From an uncultured Flammeovirgaceae bacterium (GTDB taxonomy: Bacteria; Bacteroidota; Bacteroidia; Cytophagales; Cyclobacteriaceae): 64,000 nt of DNA. Each line of letters opens with the position of its first letter. The first letter of the stretch is position 1. Under the pieces are notes generated by a model. That model worked only from the letters and a program-made list of their open reading frames with translations, was not told the DNA's origin and made no database searches. The position numbers and the translations under genes are program-made. The stretch lies in NCBI GenBank assembly GCA_937883755.1, contig CAKZYA010000005.1:62001-126000 (forward strand), in the 5' to 3' direction. Positions 1 through 9,162 of the stretch are shown here, piece by piece.

Positions 1-1302
1 CGTATTGCCGTGGAACAGCAGCCTGTAGCTGAGTGGCAAGATAAGGTGTTGAATGAAAGTGATCCAATAATCTTGATACAAGGGGTTGTTGCTTTGGCTC
101 GTCACAGCGAATCGTCATCCGACGACTCTTCTTTAAGAGACCAAGTGCTGGATAAATTGATTGGGGTAAAATACGAAGAGCTGAACAATCAGCAGCAAGT
201 TGATCTGTTGCGGGCGTTTGAACTTACAATTGCTCGAATGGGTGAGCCTACGGGAGACTTGCACGGACAAGTAGCTAGCTATCTGAATAGTCACTACCCC
301 GCTGATAATGAAATTATCAATGGGCAACTAAGTAAGTTACTAGTAAGTCTGGATGTACCTGAAGTAATTGAGACAACCCTGGCGCTACTCGAGGAAGACG
401 AAAGTAGAGCATCTGCTCAAGCGGAATCAGCAACCGAAAGCTCTGATCTGATTTTACGAAATCCTCAGTATGGGTTAGACATTGCCCGGATGCTGAAAGA
501 TATTCCACCCGCTCAGCAAACCTACTACGCGACTGTGCTCAGTGAACAAAAGTCGGGTTGGACACCTGAATTGCGAGAGCGTTATTTTAAGTGGTTCTAT
601 CAGGCCTTCGATTTTGAGGCGGGTAATAGCTATATCGGTTTTATTGATAAAGCCCGAAAAGAAGCGCTTACTAATGTGCCCGAAGATAAATTTGAGTACT
701 ATAACAACTTATCTGGCGACTCATTACTATCTAATAACGGTCGGGATTTGGCGAATGTACCGCGTCCCAAAGGCCCTCGTCGGAACTGGAAAATAGATGA
801 AGCCGTGGCTACCTTAGATACGCTGGGTCTAAAAAATGCTAATTTTGAAGTGGGGGCCAATATGTACGTTGCTACGCGCTGTCAGACTTGTCACAGTATG
901 CGAGGTGAGGGCGGCATAATTGGCCCGGATTTAACTCGCTTAGGTACCCGGTTCTCTACTAAAGATATGATTGAAGCCATCATCGAGCCGAACAAAGCAG
1001 TTTCTGATCAATACGCTTCTACGGTATTGTATCTGAAAAACGGAAAATCGCTGGTGGGTCGGCTCACTGACCAGGATGAAGAAAACTATTATTTATCACA
1101 GAACCCGTTTGCGCCGGACTATATTCGGGAAGTGCCTAAGGCTGAAGTGGAGGAAACTAAGTTATCTGCTGTATCTGTCATGCCTCCTAACTTGATTAGA
1201 CCACTTAATAAAAGCGAGTTAAAAGACTTGATTGCTTACCTAATGGCAGGAGGCGATCCCGATCATGAAATTTATCAGGAAGGCAGTGCTGCCGGAAAAT
1301 AA
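1..1302 (+). CDS. C-type heme-binding domain protein, 3' part (5' end outside window)
   Basis: The reading frame is open from the first base, so the true start lies upstream; the GTG at 10 is only the first start-like codon. The C-terminal ~150 residues hold a CxxCH heme site (CQTCH, residues 291-295 counted from the GTG), a GPDLT motif and an LIAYLM ending, as in the putative heme-binding domain (TIGR02603 type) at the end of large Planctomycete/Bacteroidota membrane-bound dehydrogenase-like proteins. The preceding part is acidic and helical and may be HEAT-like. Family members are usually around 1000 residues, so most of the protein is missing. It probably acts in the periplasm as an electron acceptor for sugar oxidation; that role is inferred from the sugar genes that follow it 36 bases later. 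Confidence 0.8.
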   Translation, partial: RIAVEQQPVAEWQDKVLNESDPIILIQGVVALARHSESSSDDSSLRDQVLDKLIGVKYEELNNQQQVDLLRAFELTIARMGEPTGDLHGQVASYLNSHYPADNEIINGQLSKLLVSLDVPEVIETTLALLEEDESRASAQAESATESSDLILRNPQYGLDIARMLKDIPPAQQTYYATVLSEQKSGWTPELRERYFKWFYQAFDFEAGNSYIGFIDKARKEALTNVPEDKFEYYNNLSGDSLLSNNGRDLANVPRPKGPRRNWKIDEAVATLDTLGLKNANFEVGANMYVATRCQTCHSMRGEGGIIGPDLTRLGTRFSTKDMIEAIIEPNKAVSDQYASTVLYLKNGKSLVGRLTDQDEENYYLSQNPFAPDYIREVPKAEVEETKLSAVSVMPPNLIRPLNKSELKDLIAYLMAGGDPDHEIYQEGSAAGK

Positions 1303-1338
1303 TTCAAATAATTGACTCGATAAATTGAATAACTACCT

Positions 1339-2130
1339 ATGCCTAACCGACTTTTTATTGTATCACTATTTTTAATTGTTTCTGTATCAGCTAGTTGTCA
1401 AACCGTTTCTCAGAACATCGATGAAGAAGATTCCCCACCGCCTGAGCCGGAAGAAGGATTTCAGCCAATCTTTGACGGCGAAACTTTAGGCGGTTGGGAA
1501 GGGGACTCTACCTACTGGCGAGTGGAGAATGGCAGTCTGGTTGGCGAAATTACTCCAGAAACACTCTTGGAAAGTAATTCTTTCATCATTTGGCAGGGAG
1601 GTACACCTGCTAACTTTGAATTGAAAACTGAGTTCCGGATTACCGAGAACGGCAACAGTGGTATCAACTATCGCAGCGAACGGATTGATACGATTCCCTA
1701 CGCTTTACGCGGTTATCAAGCTGATATTGATGGGAAAAACCGTTACACGGGTCAGAACTACGAAGAAAAAAAGCGCACTACCTTGGCCTACCGAGGCGAG
1801 CAAGCTACCATTTCCAGCCAGGATAATCCGGATGAATCGGGCTCTTTGCGGGCTAATGTAGAGCGAAATGCCTGGACCCACCGAGACGTCACTGCGTCAT
1901 TAGGTGAATCAGATTCATTAAAAACTAACATCAAGCAAGGCGATTGGAATGAGATGCACTTGATCGTGAATGGTAACCGCCTTCAGCACTACGTGAATGG
2001 AGTACTCATGAGTGATGTTACTGATGATGATACAATCAACCGAAGTATGCAGGGGCAGCTAGGAGTGCAAGTACACGTAGGCCCGCCTATGCAAGTAGAG
2101 TACCGTAACATTCGCCTGAAACAACTTTAA
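1339..2130 (+). CDS. DUF1080 (3-keto-disaccharide hydrolase family) lipoprotein
   Basis: A 263-aa protein with a lipoprotein signal peptide (hydrophobic residues 4-18, lipobox SVSASC with Cys at about 20) followed by an acidic, proline-rich tether. The rest is a concanavalin-like DUF1080 domain: FDGETLGGWEG at the start, then NGSLVGE, NSGINYRS, YEVQAD-type (here YQADIDG) and the final VEYRNIRLKQL strand. Pfam names this family 3-keto-disaccharide hydrolase, and characterised relatives cleave glycosides already oxidised at C3. It lies 15 bases before the next gene, in an apparent operon with isomerases and an oxidoreductase, which fits that role. The exact substrate cannot be read from the sequence. 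Confidence 0.85.
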   Translation: MPNRLFIVSLFLIVSVSASCQTVSQNIDEEDSPPPEPEEGFQPIFDGETLGGWEGDSTYWRVENGSLVGEITPETLLESNSFIIWQGGTPANFELKTEFRITENGNSGINYRSERIDTIPYALRGYQADIDGKNRYTGQNYEEKKRTTLAYRGEQATISSQDNPDESGSLRANVERNAWTHRDVTASLGESDSLKTNIKQGDWNEMHLIVNGNRLQHYVNGVLMSDVTDDDTINRSMQGQLGVQVHVGPPMQVEYRNIRLKQL

Positions 2131-2145
2131 ATACAACCTACGCCA

Positions 2146-2997
2146 ATGAATAAAATCGGATTTAATGTGCTGGCTTGGTCAGCCGTGGTTTCGGAAGACC
2201 TTCTGCCAATTATTGATAGGCTTAAAGAGATTGGCTACGATGGGGTAGAATTTTTTGTGGGCGCAGAAGAGGAGTCAGTTTACAAAAGGTTAGGAGATCA
2301 TTGCCAGAGTATTGGTCTGGAGGTGACTAATGTTTTTACACTGTCGGCGGAAGAAAATCTTATTGATGAATCAGCTAGCGTTAGAAACAATGGTCTAGAT
2401 CGCATCAAATGGGCGATTGATCGTTGCCACGACATGAATGCTAAGGTTCTGTGTGGGCCCTACCATTCCGCCTTTGCTACTTTTGCTGGGCACGCACCTA
2501 CTGAAGATGAATACAGCCGAAGTGCTGAAATTCTAAACGCTGCTGGCGACCATGCTGCTCAAGCTAGGGTAACCATGACTCTGGAAGCTCTGAATCGCTT
2601 TGAGTGTTATCTCTGTAACACTATGGATCAACTGTTACACTTGGTCAGCAAAGCCGATCATCCGCAAGTGAAGGCGATGTACGACACCCACCATGCTAAT
2701 ATTGAAGAGAAAAAAGTGGGTGAAGCCATGAAGACCATCGCGCCGCATCTGCGTCACTTTCACATTAGCGAGAACGACCGAGGTACCCCGGGCGCGGGGC
2801 ATGTGCATTGGGACGAGACCTTCGCTACCTTAGCTGAAATCAATTACCAAGGTTGGTACACCATTGAAGGCTTCACCCGCAACGACCCTGATTTTGCTAA
2901 TGCCATCAACGTGTGGCGGGAATTTGCCCAACCCTGGGATATGGCTGAAAAAGGGCTGAAATTTATCAAGGAGATGGTAAACAAGCATTCAGCCTAA
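2146..2997 (+). CDS. Hydroxypyruvate isomerase-like TIM-barrel protein
   Basis: A 283-aa sugar phosphate isomerase/epimerase-type (AP endonuclease 2 superfamily) TIM barrel. Visible family features are the start MNKIGFNVLAWSA, GYDGVEFFVG in the second strand, TLEALNRFECY carrying the usual metal-ligand Glu, MYDTHHANIEE, HFHISENDRG and WYTIEGF with the last conserved Glu. These match the Glu-Asp-His-Glu metal centre of hydroxypyruvate isomerase and tagatose/psicose epimerase relatives. There is no signal peptide, so it is cytoplasmic. Only 2 bases separate it from the next gene, so the two are almost certainly co-transcribed. The substrate is unknown; an epimerisation or isomerisation step of a keto-sugar is the likely role. 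Confidence 0.82.
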   Translation: MNKIGFNVLAWSAVVSEDLLPIIDRLKEIGYDGVEFFVGAEEESVYKRLGDHCQSIGLEVTNVFTLSAEENLIDESASVRNNGLDRIKWAIDRCHDMNAKVLCGPYHSAFATFAGHAPTEDEYSRSAEILNAAGDHAAQARVTMTLEALNRFECYLCNTMDQLLHLVSKADHPQVKAMYDTHHANIEEKKVGEAMKTIAPHLRHFHISENDRGTPGAGHVHWDETFATLAEINYQGWYTIEGFTRNDPDFANAINVWREFAQPWDMAEKGLKFIKEMVNKHSA

Positions 2998-2999
2998 CG

Positions 3000-4073
3000 T
3001 TGGTAGAGAACACATCTTCCATATCATCAGACTGGACCGATAAGGTAGCCAACTCTTTCCAGTTGGGAGGAATTGAAACCGCTGTGCTAGATAATGGCGC
3101 AGGAAGGGGAATCCGCATTGCCTGGGTAAATACCGGATCTGGATTACGTTATAAAGTAGTGCTTGATCGGGCAATGGATATTGTGGATGCTTTCTTCCAA
3201 CAACATAGCCTGGTCTGGCTGAGCCACGGTGGAATTACCTATCCTCAGACCTCGGCTAACCAAGGAATGCGTTGGTTAAAAACGTTTGGGGGCGGACTGC
3301 TCACTACCTGCGGTCTGACCCACATTGGCGGTCCGGAATCGGATGAATACGGGGAGCGAGGGCTGCACGGTGAAATCAGCAACACCCCTGCCGAGATAGA
3401 GTCGGTTATTCAGCCGGATATCCGAGCTGGTAACCTGAATATGAGCATTACCGGGCGGATAAGAGAAGCTCAGGTATTTGGGCCTTCCCTGGAGCTAAAG
3501 CGAACGATATCTGGTTCTCTAGGCATGTCACTCATTCGTATTGAGGATGAAGTAACCAACTGGGGAAATACACCTGCTCCGCATATGCTATTGTACCACT
3601 GCAACCTTGGGTGGCCACTGGTAGATGAAGGAGCGAAATTAGTGTGGCAAGGTAAGTGGCAAACCCCGAGTGGAGAACCCGGACGTATTTTCAATGACGA
3701 TAACGATTTCCGTAGATGCCCCGCTCCGCTTAATGAACATAGCGGGACGGGAGAAGATGTAGCCTTTATTGATATTCAGACGGATGAAAGCGGAATATGT
3801 ACTTGCGGTATTCATAATCCAAAGTTGGACTTAGCAGTTGCCTTGCGGTTTCCGAAAAAGCAATTGCCTTGGCTCACTAACTGGCAACATTGGGGAAAAG
3901 GAGAGTACGTTACTGGGCTAGAACCTGGAACCAATCCCCCCATTGGCCAATCTAACGCCCGATCTGATAATACCTTAATTCAACTAGAACCAGGCGAAAG
4001 CCGAAAATATTCGCTAGAGATAGAAGTGCTGACCGAGCCATCGGGTATAAATCATTTTTTGGACAACACTTAA
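3000..4073 (+). CDS. DUF4432 family (aldose 1-epimerase-like) protein
   Basis: A 357-aa protein read from a TTG start directly after the preceding stop codon. No ATG occurs in frame until about residue 58, and the N-terminal region (GGIETAVLDNGAGRGIRI...VVLDRAMDIVDAFF) belongs to the conserved fold, so TTG is preferred. The galactose-mutarotase-like beta-sandwich signature is seen in GLLTTCGLTHIGGPE, RGLHGEISNTPA (conserved His), HMLLYHCNLGWPL and YVTGLEPGTNPP. DUF4432 proteins are mutarotase-fold enzymes of poorly defined substrate. The position between two isomerase-like genes suggests anomer conversion or epimerisation of the same sugar intermediate. Confidence 0.82.
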   Translation: MVENTSSISSDWTDKVANSFQLGGIETAVLDNGAGRGIRIAWVNTGSGLRYKVVLDRAMDIVDAFFQQHSLVWLSHGGITYPQTSANQGMRWLKTFGGGLLTTCGLTHIGGPESDEYGERGLHGEISNTPAEIESVIQPDIRAGNLNMSITGRIREAQVFGPSLELKRTISGSLGMSLIRIEDEVTNWGNTPAPHMLLYHCNLGWPLVDEGAKLVWQGKWQTPSGEPGRIFNDDNDFRRCPAPLNEHSGTGEDVAFIDIQTDESGICTCGIHNPKLDLAVALRFPKKQLPWLTNWQHWGKGEYVTGLEPGTNPPIGQSNARSDNTLIQLEPGESRKYSLEIEVLTEPSGINHFLDNT

Positions 4074-4088
4074 TATAAATCATAACCT

Positions 4089-5312
4089 ATGAAAATGCTT
4101 ACCGACATAAATGTCATGCAAGACGCCCTAGATCAGGGAAAAGGTGTCTTGCGACTAACTCCGACCTGGGTGCCTCGTTCTTTTTGTGTTCCCGGTCGTC
4201 GAATCAAACTGCACCCCGACGACTATTACGTACTCGGTGGTGAACGTGGCGGTATTGATGAACGTTGGTTCTCGTCCACCACCCCTGCTAAAAATGGGCC
4301 GCTTACTGGCGAAAATGAAGGGCTTAGTGCGGTGGTGTTTACCGATGGTAGTCAGGAAAAGCAGTTTCTGCTGCGCGACGCCGTAGAAGAACTGAAGGGA
4401 AGCTTAATTGGTGATCGTATTTGGAATGAGTACCGAAGCTGGCCAATGTACTCTAAGTTTTTTGATAATATGGGGCCACTGCCACATCACATTCACCATA
4501 ACGATGAGCACGCGGCTAAGATCGGTCAAAAGGGTAAGCCTGAAGCCTACTACTTCCCCCCTCAGGTAAACAATCACGGAGGAGATTTCCCGTATACCTT
4601 CTTCGGCATTACACCTGGTACTACCAAAGAGCAGATTCTGGAATGTTTGAAAAACTTCACTAAGGGCGATAATAAAATTACTAATTACTCCTCAGCTTTC
4701 CGCCTAGAGCCAGGTACCGGTTGGGATGTGCCTCCCGGAATGTTGCATGCTCCTGGGAGCATGTGTACTTACGAGCCTCAAAAGGCATCGGATGTATTTG
4801 CCATGTATCAGTCACTAGTAAACGAAGCTATTATCCCGGAAGAACTGCTATGGAACGGCACGCCCCAAGACCGAATGGGTGATTATAACCAGTTGATGGA
4901 AGTCATCGACTGGGAGCTGAATACGAATCCTAATTTGCTGGAAACTCGTTTCATGGCTCCAGTAGTCATAAACCCGGAGACTTCGGAGGGCTACGAAGAA
5001 AAATGGATTTGTTACCGTTCTCATGATTTCAGCGCGAAAGAACTCACGGTTATGCCTGGTCAGACCGTCACGATTAAAGATAATGCCGCTTACGGTATGA
5101 TTATGATGCAGGGGCACGGCACCATGGGTGAGTGGAATATTGAAACCCCAACTATGATTCGCTACGGACAACTAACCCAAGATGAGTATTTTGTTAGTGA
5201 AGCAGCAGCTAAAGAAGGGGTGAAGATCGTAAATCAGTCAGCAACTGATCCAATCGTTATGCTTAAGCACTTCGGCCCTAAGAATCCTGATTTACCGATT
5301 GATATTATGTAA
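4089..5312 (+). CDS. Phosphomannose isomerase-like cupin protein
   Basis: A 407-aa cytoplasmic protein. The central region contains HHIHHNDEHA and a WDVPPGMLHAPG segment, the spacing of metal ligands found in cupin-type phosphomannose isomerases, and a second cupin-like half follows (LTVMPGQTVTIKDNAAYGMIMMQGHGTMG). It starts 15 bases after the DUF4432 gene. It is longer than simple cupins, consistent with a two-barrel architecture. A sugar or keto-sugar isomerase role is inferred from family and neighbours; true mannose-6-phosphate isomerase activity is not claimed. A short hairpin followed by T residues lies about 60 bases after its stop. Confidence 0.72.
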   Translation: MKMLTDINVMQDALDQGKGVLRLTPTWVPRSFCVPGRRIKLHPDDYYVLGGERGGIDERWFSSTTPAKNGPLTGENEGLSAVVFTDGSQEKQFLLRDAVEELKGSLIGDRIWNEYRSWPMYSKFFDNMGPLPHHIHHNDEHAAKIGQKGKPEAYYFPPQVNNHGGDFPYTFFGITPGTTKEQILECLKNFTKGDNKITNYSSAFRLEPGTGWDVPPGMLHAPGSMCTYEPQKASDVFAMYQSLVNEAIIPEELLWNGTPQDRMGDYNQLMEVIDWELNTNPNLLETRFMAPVVINPETSEGYEEKWICYRSHDFSAKELTVMPGQTVTIKDNAAYGMIMMQGHGTMGEWNIETPTMIRYGQLTQDEYFVSEAAAKEGVKIVNQSATDPIVMLKHFGPKNPDLPIDIM

Positions 5313-5372
5313 TCTATTGGCTTTCTTAGAATCGTACACTTTAGACAGATAACTCTGAGATTTGAAATTTAT

Positions 5373-5392
5373 GATAGTATTACTATCTTTTT
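5373..5392 (+). terminator. Possible intrinsic terminator or attenuator
   Basis: GATAG-TATTA-CTATC followed by five T residues lies about 60 bases after the cupin gene and 40 before the next TIM-barrel gene. The stem is short and AT-rich, so it may only attenuate transcription within the sugar cluster. Confidence 0.4.
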
Positions 5393-5430
5393 GAAATAAA
5401 TTTTTTTCACCAACAAAACAACCTGACATT

Positions 5431-6459
5431 ATGAGTGACCATACCTATCCTAAATTACACAATGCAACCTGGCCTGGCATCGTCGGCAAAGGCCCTGATT
5501 CTCAACCTGTAATTCCTTTGGATACTATGCTGGAAATGACCGCTGCTGCGGAAGTAGACGGGGTAAAGTTCGACGGAGTAGACCTTGGCCTTTTAGATCC
5601 GCACATTGATATCAATAGTTCCGACGATGAAATCAAAAAGCTAGCTGATAAAATCGCTGGGCATGGTCTAAACGTAGGTAGCTTGGTAGCTCCTATCTGG
5701 GGCGGTCCCACATTGGGCAGTGACGAAGACCGAAAGACATTCGTGGAGATGGTACGCAAAGCCTGCCACTTCGGAAAAGTATTGCGCGAACACGGCGTTC
5801 GTTCTTACGGAGTCATCCGCATCGATTCGGCCTCTAGTCCTGAACAATGGTCACAGGATATTGAGGGAAGTAACAAACTTATCGTTAAAACCTTTCAGGA
5901 AGCCTGTGATGTGGCAGCGGATTATAACGAAAAGCTAGCAGCTGAAGGCGAAATCTGCTGGGGCGGTATGCATAGTTGGAAAACGATGGCTTATACACTA
6001 GAGTCAGTAGATCGACCCAATATTGGTTTCCAAGCAGATATGTCACATACGTTGCTGTATTTGTTGGGCTACAATCGACCCGAAGATCGTATTCTTCCCG
6101 AGGATTTCGATTGGAGTGATCGAGCAACGCTAGAGGCTGGCTTGAAAAAGGTAACTGAGGTTTTACGCCCTTGGACGATCGATTTTCACGTAGCGCAAAA
6201 CGATGGAACAGTTCACGGAACCGGGTCGCACGATAAAACCGGACGCCACTGTCTGGCGACTGACCCTAACGGAAAACTAGACGTAGCCCACGACGCTGGT
6301 TACTGGCTACGTGATGAAAACGGCAATCCTACCAAGGCCTTCCAACACATTTGCTGGGACGGTTGTATGTTCGATAATGACGTAATGGAAAAGCAGCAAA
6401 CCTGGAATGACATCCTCGCTCTCATGGTAAAAGTGCGAAACGAGCATGGCTGGGATTAG
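5431..6459 (+). CDS. Sugar isomerase/epimerase, xylose isomerase-like TIM barrel
   Basis: A 342-aa TIM-barrel protein of the xylose isomerase-like superfamily, larger than the 283-aa paralogue upstream. Features include [17 protein letters not shown] near the N-terminus, [12 protein letters not shown], a strand with [24 protein letters not shown] and [10 protein letters not shown]...[12 protein letters not shown], giving the expected acidic and histidine metal ligands. No signal peptide is present. The 118-base upstream gap, longer than others in the cluster, carries a small hairpin, so this gene may head a second transcript together with the following oxidoreductase. Substrate unknown; a keto-sugar step is likely. 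Confidence 0.8.
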   Translation: MSDHTYPKLHNATWPGIVGKGPDSQPVIPLDTMLEMTAAAEVDGVKFDGVDLGLLDPHIDINSSDDEIKKLADKIAGHGLNVGSLVAPIWGGPTLGSDEDRKTFVEMVRKACHFGKVLREHGVRSYGVIRIDSASSPEQWSQDIEGSNKLIVKTFQEACDVAADYNEKLAAEGEICWGGMHSWKTMAYTLESVDRPNIGFQADMSHTLLYLLGYNRPEDRILPEDFDWSDRATLEAGLKKVTEVLRPWTIDFHVAQNDGTVHGTGSHDKTGRHCLATDPNGKLDVAHDAGYWLRDENGNPTKAFQHICWDGCMFDNDVMEKQQTWNDILALMVKVRNEHGWD

Positions 6460-6493
6460 CAATGTACAGTGAACTGGGCGCCGGGCGCAATTA

Positions 6494-6539
6494 ATAATGT
6501 AGAATTTGTAATTTTCAATTTTTCAATCTTCTAATTAAG
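6494..6539. repeat. Degenerate 7-base tandem array before the oxidoreductase start
   Basis: The sequence divides into consecutive 7-mers (for example AGAATTT, GTAATTT, TCAATTT, TTCAATC, TTCTAAT) and ends 4 bases before the ATG at 6540. It is AT-rich, so chance periodicity is harder to exclude here than at the other loci of this type. Confidence 0.4.
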
Positions 6540-7700
6540 ATGAATAAAAAAGAACTTAGAATCGGATTAATTGGACGGGGCTTTATGGGGCGAACCCACT
6601 CCAATGGATATAAACGAGTTAGTGATTTCTTTCCTGACCTACAGTATCACCCAGTACTTAAATCGGTTTGCTCTCGTAGCGAAGATAAAGTGAAAGCTTT
6701 TGCTGAGCAGTGGGGCTACGAGTCCTACGAAACCGACTGGAAAGCCCTAATCGCCCGCGACGATATTGATGCAGTAGACATCTGTACTCCCAATGACACC
6801 CACGCCGAGATTGCTATTGCGGCGGCAGAGGCCGGCAAGATGATCCTTTGTGAAAAACCTTTGGCGCGTACGTTGGAAGAGTCTCAAAAAATGGTTGATG
6901 CAGTAGAGAAGGCCGGAGTAGCCAATACCGTTTGGTATAACTACCGTCGCCTTCCGGCCGTTACCTTGGCGAAACAGGTAATTGACTCCGGCAAGCTTGG
7001 AAAAATCTTTCATTACCGAGCTAACTTCTTGCAGGACTGGACAATTAGCCCTGAAGTACCACAGGGCGGGGAGGGCACTTGGCGATTAGACGTTGAAGCA
7101 GCAGGCTCGGGCGTTACGGGTGATCTACTCGCCCACTGTATTGATACGGCTATGTGGTTAAACGGTGGCATTAAAGATGTATCCGCCATGACCGAAACCT
7201 TTGTGAAAGAACGGGTACACGCGGGAAGTGGCGAGAAGCAAAAGGTGGGTATTGACGATGCCTGTATCTTCCACTGCCATTTCTCTAACGGCTCATTAGG
7301 TCTGTTTGAATCTACCCGTTACGCCCGGGGGCATAAAGCACTGTATACCTTCGAGATCAACGGTGAACACGCTTCCATCCGCTGGGATTTGCACGACCTG
7401 AACCGTCTGGAGTATTTCGACCATCGCGATGAATCTATTGTGCGGGGCTGGCGATCAATTCACGTTACCGATGGCGACCAGCCGTATCTGGATAAGTGGT
7501 GGGTTCCTGGATTGGGATTGGGATATGAGCACTCATTTGTTCACCAAGTAGCTGATTTTTTGAAGAGCCTAGAAGGTAGCGATGAATGTCATCCAACCTT
7601 TAAAGATGCTCACGAAACCCAAAAGGTATGCGAAGCTGTGCTGGATTCAGCCGCTGACAAAAGCTGGAAGGATACTGGGGTAGATTGGACTGAAAAGTAA
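6540..7700 (+). CDS. Gfo/Idh/MocA family oxidoreductase
   Basis: A 386-aa NAD(P)-dependent dehydrogenase. The N-terminal Rossmann motif is [13 protein letters not shown] (residues 9-21), followed by the family's CEKPLA motif with the catalytic Lys at 106. The C-terminal substrate domain includes [19 protein letters not shown], the helix that normally carries the active-site Asp and His. There is no signal peptide. Relatives oxidise sugars or inositols at a ring hydroxyl, and in glycan-degrading Bacteroidota some produce 3-keto-glycosides, which is the substrate type of the DUF1080 family at the start of this cluster. A strong terminator follows. Confidence 0.88.
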   Translation: MNKKELRIGLIGRGFMGRTHSNGYKRVSDFFPDLQYHPVLKSVCSRSEDKVKAFAEQWGYESYETDWKALIARDDIDAVDICTPNDTHAEIAIAAAEAGKMILCEKPLARTLEESQKMVDAVEKAGVANTVWYNYRRLPAVTLAKQVIDSGKLGKIFHYRANFLQDWTISPEVPQGGEGTWRLDVEAAGSGVTGDLLAHCIDTAMWLNGGIKDVSAMTETFVKERVHAGSGEKQKVGIDDACIFHCHFSNGSLGLFESTRYARGHKALYTFEINGEHASIRWDLHDLNRLEYFDHRDESIVRGWRSIHVTDGDQPYLDKWWVPGLGLGYEHSFVHQVADFLKSLEGSDECHPTFKDAHETQKVCEAVLDSAADKSWKDTGVDWTEK

Positions 7701-7721
7701 ACACTTAATACTTTGATATTC

Positions 7722-7760
7722 ATAGGTGAAGTAGTATAATCTGCTTCGCCTATTTTTTTT
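7722..7760 (+). terminator. Intrinsic terminator closing the sugar cluster
   Basis: ATAGGTGAAGTAG and CTGCTTCGCCTAT pair as a 13-base stem with two wobble/mismatch positions around a 6-base loop, followed directly by eight T residues. It lies 22 bases after the oxidoreductase stop. Confidence 0.75.
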
Positions 7761-7890
7761 GAAATATACCCTCCTTTTCGTCAGCCCGTAGCGATGATTT
7801 AGATCATTGTCTTCCACTTAGAAAAAACATTTCTTTGCTGCCAATATAGCGAATCAGCTTATTCTCATTTATTACACTACTACTTTTGAT

Positions 7891-8076
7891 ATGAAGGAAA
7901 AAATCCAGCAGCATGTCTCAACTAGGCCGTTTTATGGTTTAGGCTTTATTGGTGCAGCGGTATACTTCATTTCTTACGCTCACGGCTTTTGGTTAGTCTT
8001 GCTAGGTTTACTGAAGGCAATTTTTTGGCCGGCTTTTCTCGTTTATTATTTGTTGGAATATCTTACCAAGATATAA
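7891..8076 (+). CDS. Small membrane protein, hypothetical
   Basis: A 61-aa protein with a short charged N-terminus (MKEKIQQHVSTR) and two hydrophobic segments, about residues 16-32 and 33-55, with FWLVLLGLLKAIFWPAFLVYYLLEYL in the second half. The length, ATG start and clean membrane profile make it a credible gene, but no family is recognised. It lies between the terminator of the sugar cluster and a universal stress protein, 131 bases ahead of the latter, in the same direction. No function is proposed. Confidence 0.55.
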   Translation: MKEKIQQHVSTRPFYGLGFIGAAVYFISYAHGFWLVLLGLLKAIFWPAFLVYYLLEYLTKI

Positions 8077-8207
8077 ACTTGCAAGCCGTTAGCATTATTA
8101 AAAAGGTGCTATTTCCTAACAGAAAGTCATATCTCGGGCTGACGTATATCATGGTTTTTTTAGGAATCAAAAGCCATTTTATGGTTCATTAATAAGTCAA
8201 AATAGCC

Positions 8208-9053
8208 ATGAAAATATTAGTCCCAATAGATTTTTCGGCAGATGCCACCCAGGCACTACGCTACGCTACTGCATTAGCCAAGCTAGTACGAGCTGCTCCG
8301 CCCGAAGTTGATTTATCTCCTCCTGAACTTTTAATACTGCACGTGTTTCAAGTGCCTACAGGTGGGGACGCTAGCTTCTTTGTTACATCCCCGATGATTG
8401 AGCGGGCTGAAGAAGAAACCAATCAGCGATTACAAAAAGTTATAGAAAATATTCCTGACATTCAGTCGGTGCCGCACCGCTTGATTACTAAATTGTCTAT
8501 GCCCTACGAGGGTATCGGAGAAGCAATTGAGGAAGAGCCAGTGGATTTGGTGATAATGGGTGGCCGGGGAGTGAATGCTTCAGCTAATTGGCTAGGTAGC
8601 ACTACGTTGCAGGTAATGCGCCACGTACATTGCCCAGTATTGGCGGTACCTTATACTTCCGAAGAGTTTTACCCCCAGCATGTAGCATTTGCTACCGACC
8701 TGTTGGCTACCGAGAAAATGCCTTCGTTAGATTTGTTCAAGAAGTTATTACAGCTATGGCAGGCTAAGGTGCATCTTATTCATGTGCGTTCGCATCCGGA
8801 GGGAATCTCCTTAGAGCAGGCTCAGGAAGCTCTGCAGCTTGATCAGCTTTTGAAGGATGCTCCCCACAGTTATCATTTTGTAGAAGATAAGGTTCCCGTA
8901 CGGGGCATTGAACAATACCTGAGCGAATCTCCAGCTGATTTACTAGTAGTAATCCCTCGCCACCATGCGGCTTTGGAAAGCTTGTTTCATAAAAGCGTCA
9001 GCAAGCAGTTAGTGACCAGTTCATCCATCCCAATTTTGTCTATTCATGAGTAG
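8208..9053 (+). CDS. Universal stress protein, two UspA domains
   Basis: A 281-aa tandem UspA protein. Domain 1 (residues 1-145) begins MKILVPIDFSADATQAL and ends with an ATP-binding-type loop, GGRGVNASANWLGSTT, then CPVLAVP. Domain 2 (about 150-281) keeps the fold (HVAFATDLLATE, LLVVIPRHHAALESLFHKSVSKQLVTSSSIPILSI) but its glycine loop is degraded, as is common in the second domain. Such proteins are cytoplasmic and respond to stress or starvation; two-domain forms are frequent in Bacteroidota. It appears monocistronic. Confidence 0.9.
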   Translation: MKILVPIDFSADATQALRYATALAKLVRAAPPEVDLSPPELLILHVFQVPTGGDASFFVTSPMIERAEEETNQRLQKVIENIPDIQSVPHRLITKLSMPYEGIGEAIEEEPVDLVIMGGRGVNASANWLGSTTLQVMRHVHCPVLAVPYTSEEFYPQHVAFATDLLATEKMPSLDLFKKLLQLWQAKVHLIHVRSHPEGISLEQAQEALQLDQLLKDAPHSYHFVEDKVPVRGIEQYLSESPADLLVVIPRHHAALESLFHKSVSKQLVTSSSIPILSIHE

Positions 9054-9162
9054 TGGGTGAGTGCTTGTAGCTGGTGCTACGCACTTCTGATTCGGGAAAA
9101 GCAAGAATAATTGGTTAAATTAGGTCTATTGACTGCTTTTGTTAATAAACCTTTTCTTACTA

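Noticed and set aside
7881-7888. TACTTTTG as a -7 promoter box
   Set aside because: It ends two bases before the ATG of the small membrane protein and has no TTG at the right distance upstream.
7989-8192. 67-aa frame overlapping the 61-aa membrane protein
   Set aside because: It overlaps most of the better-supported membrane protein and lacks recognisable features.
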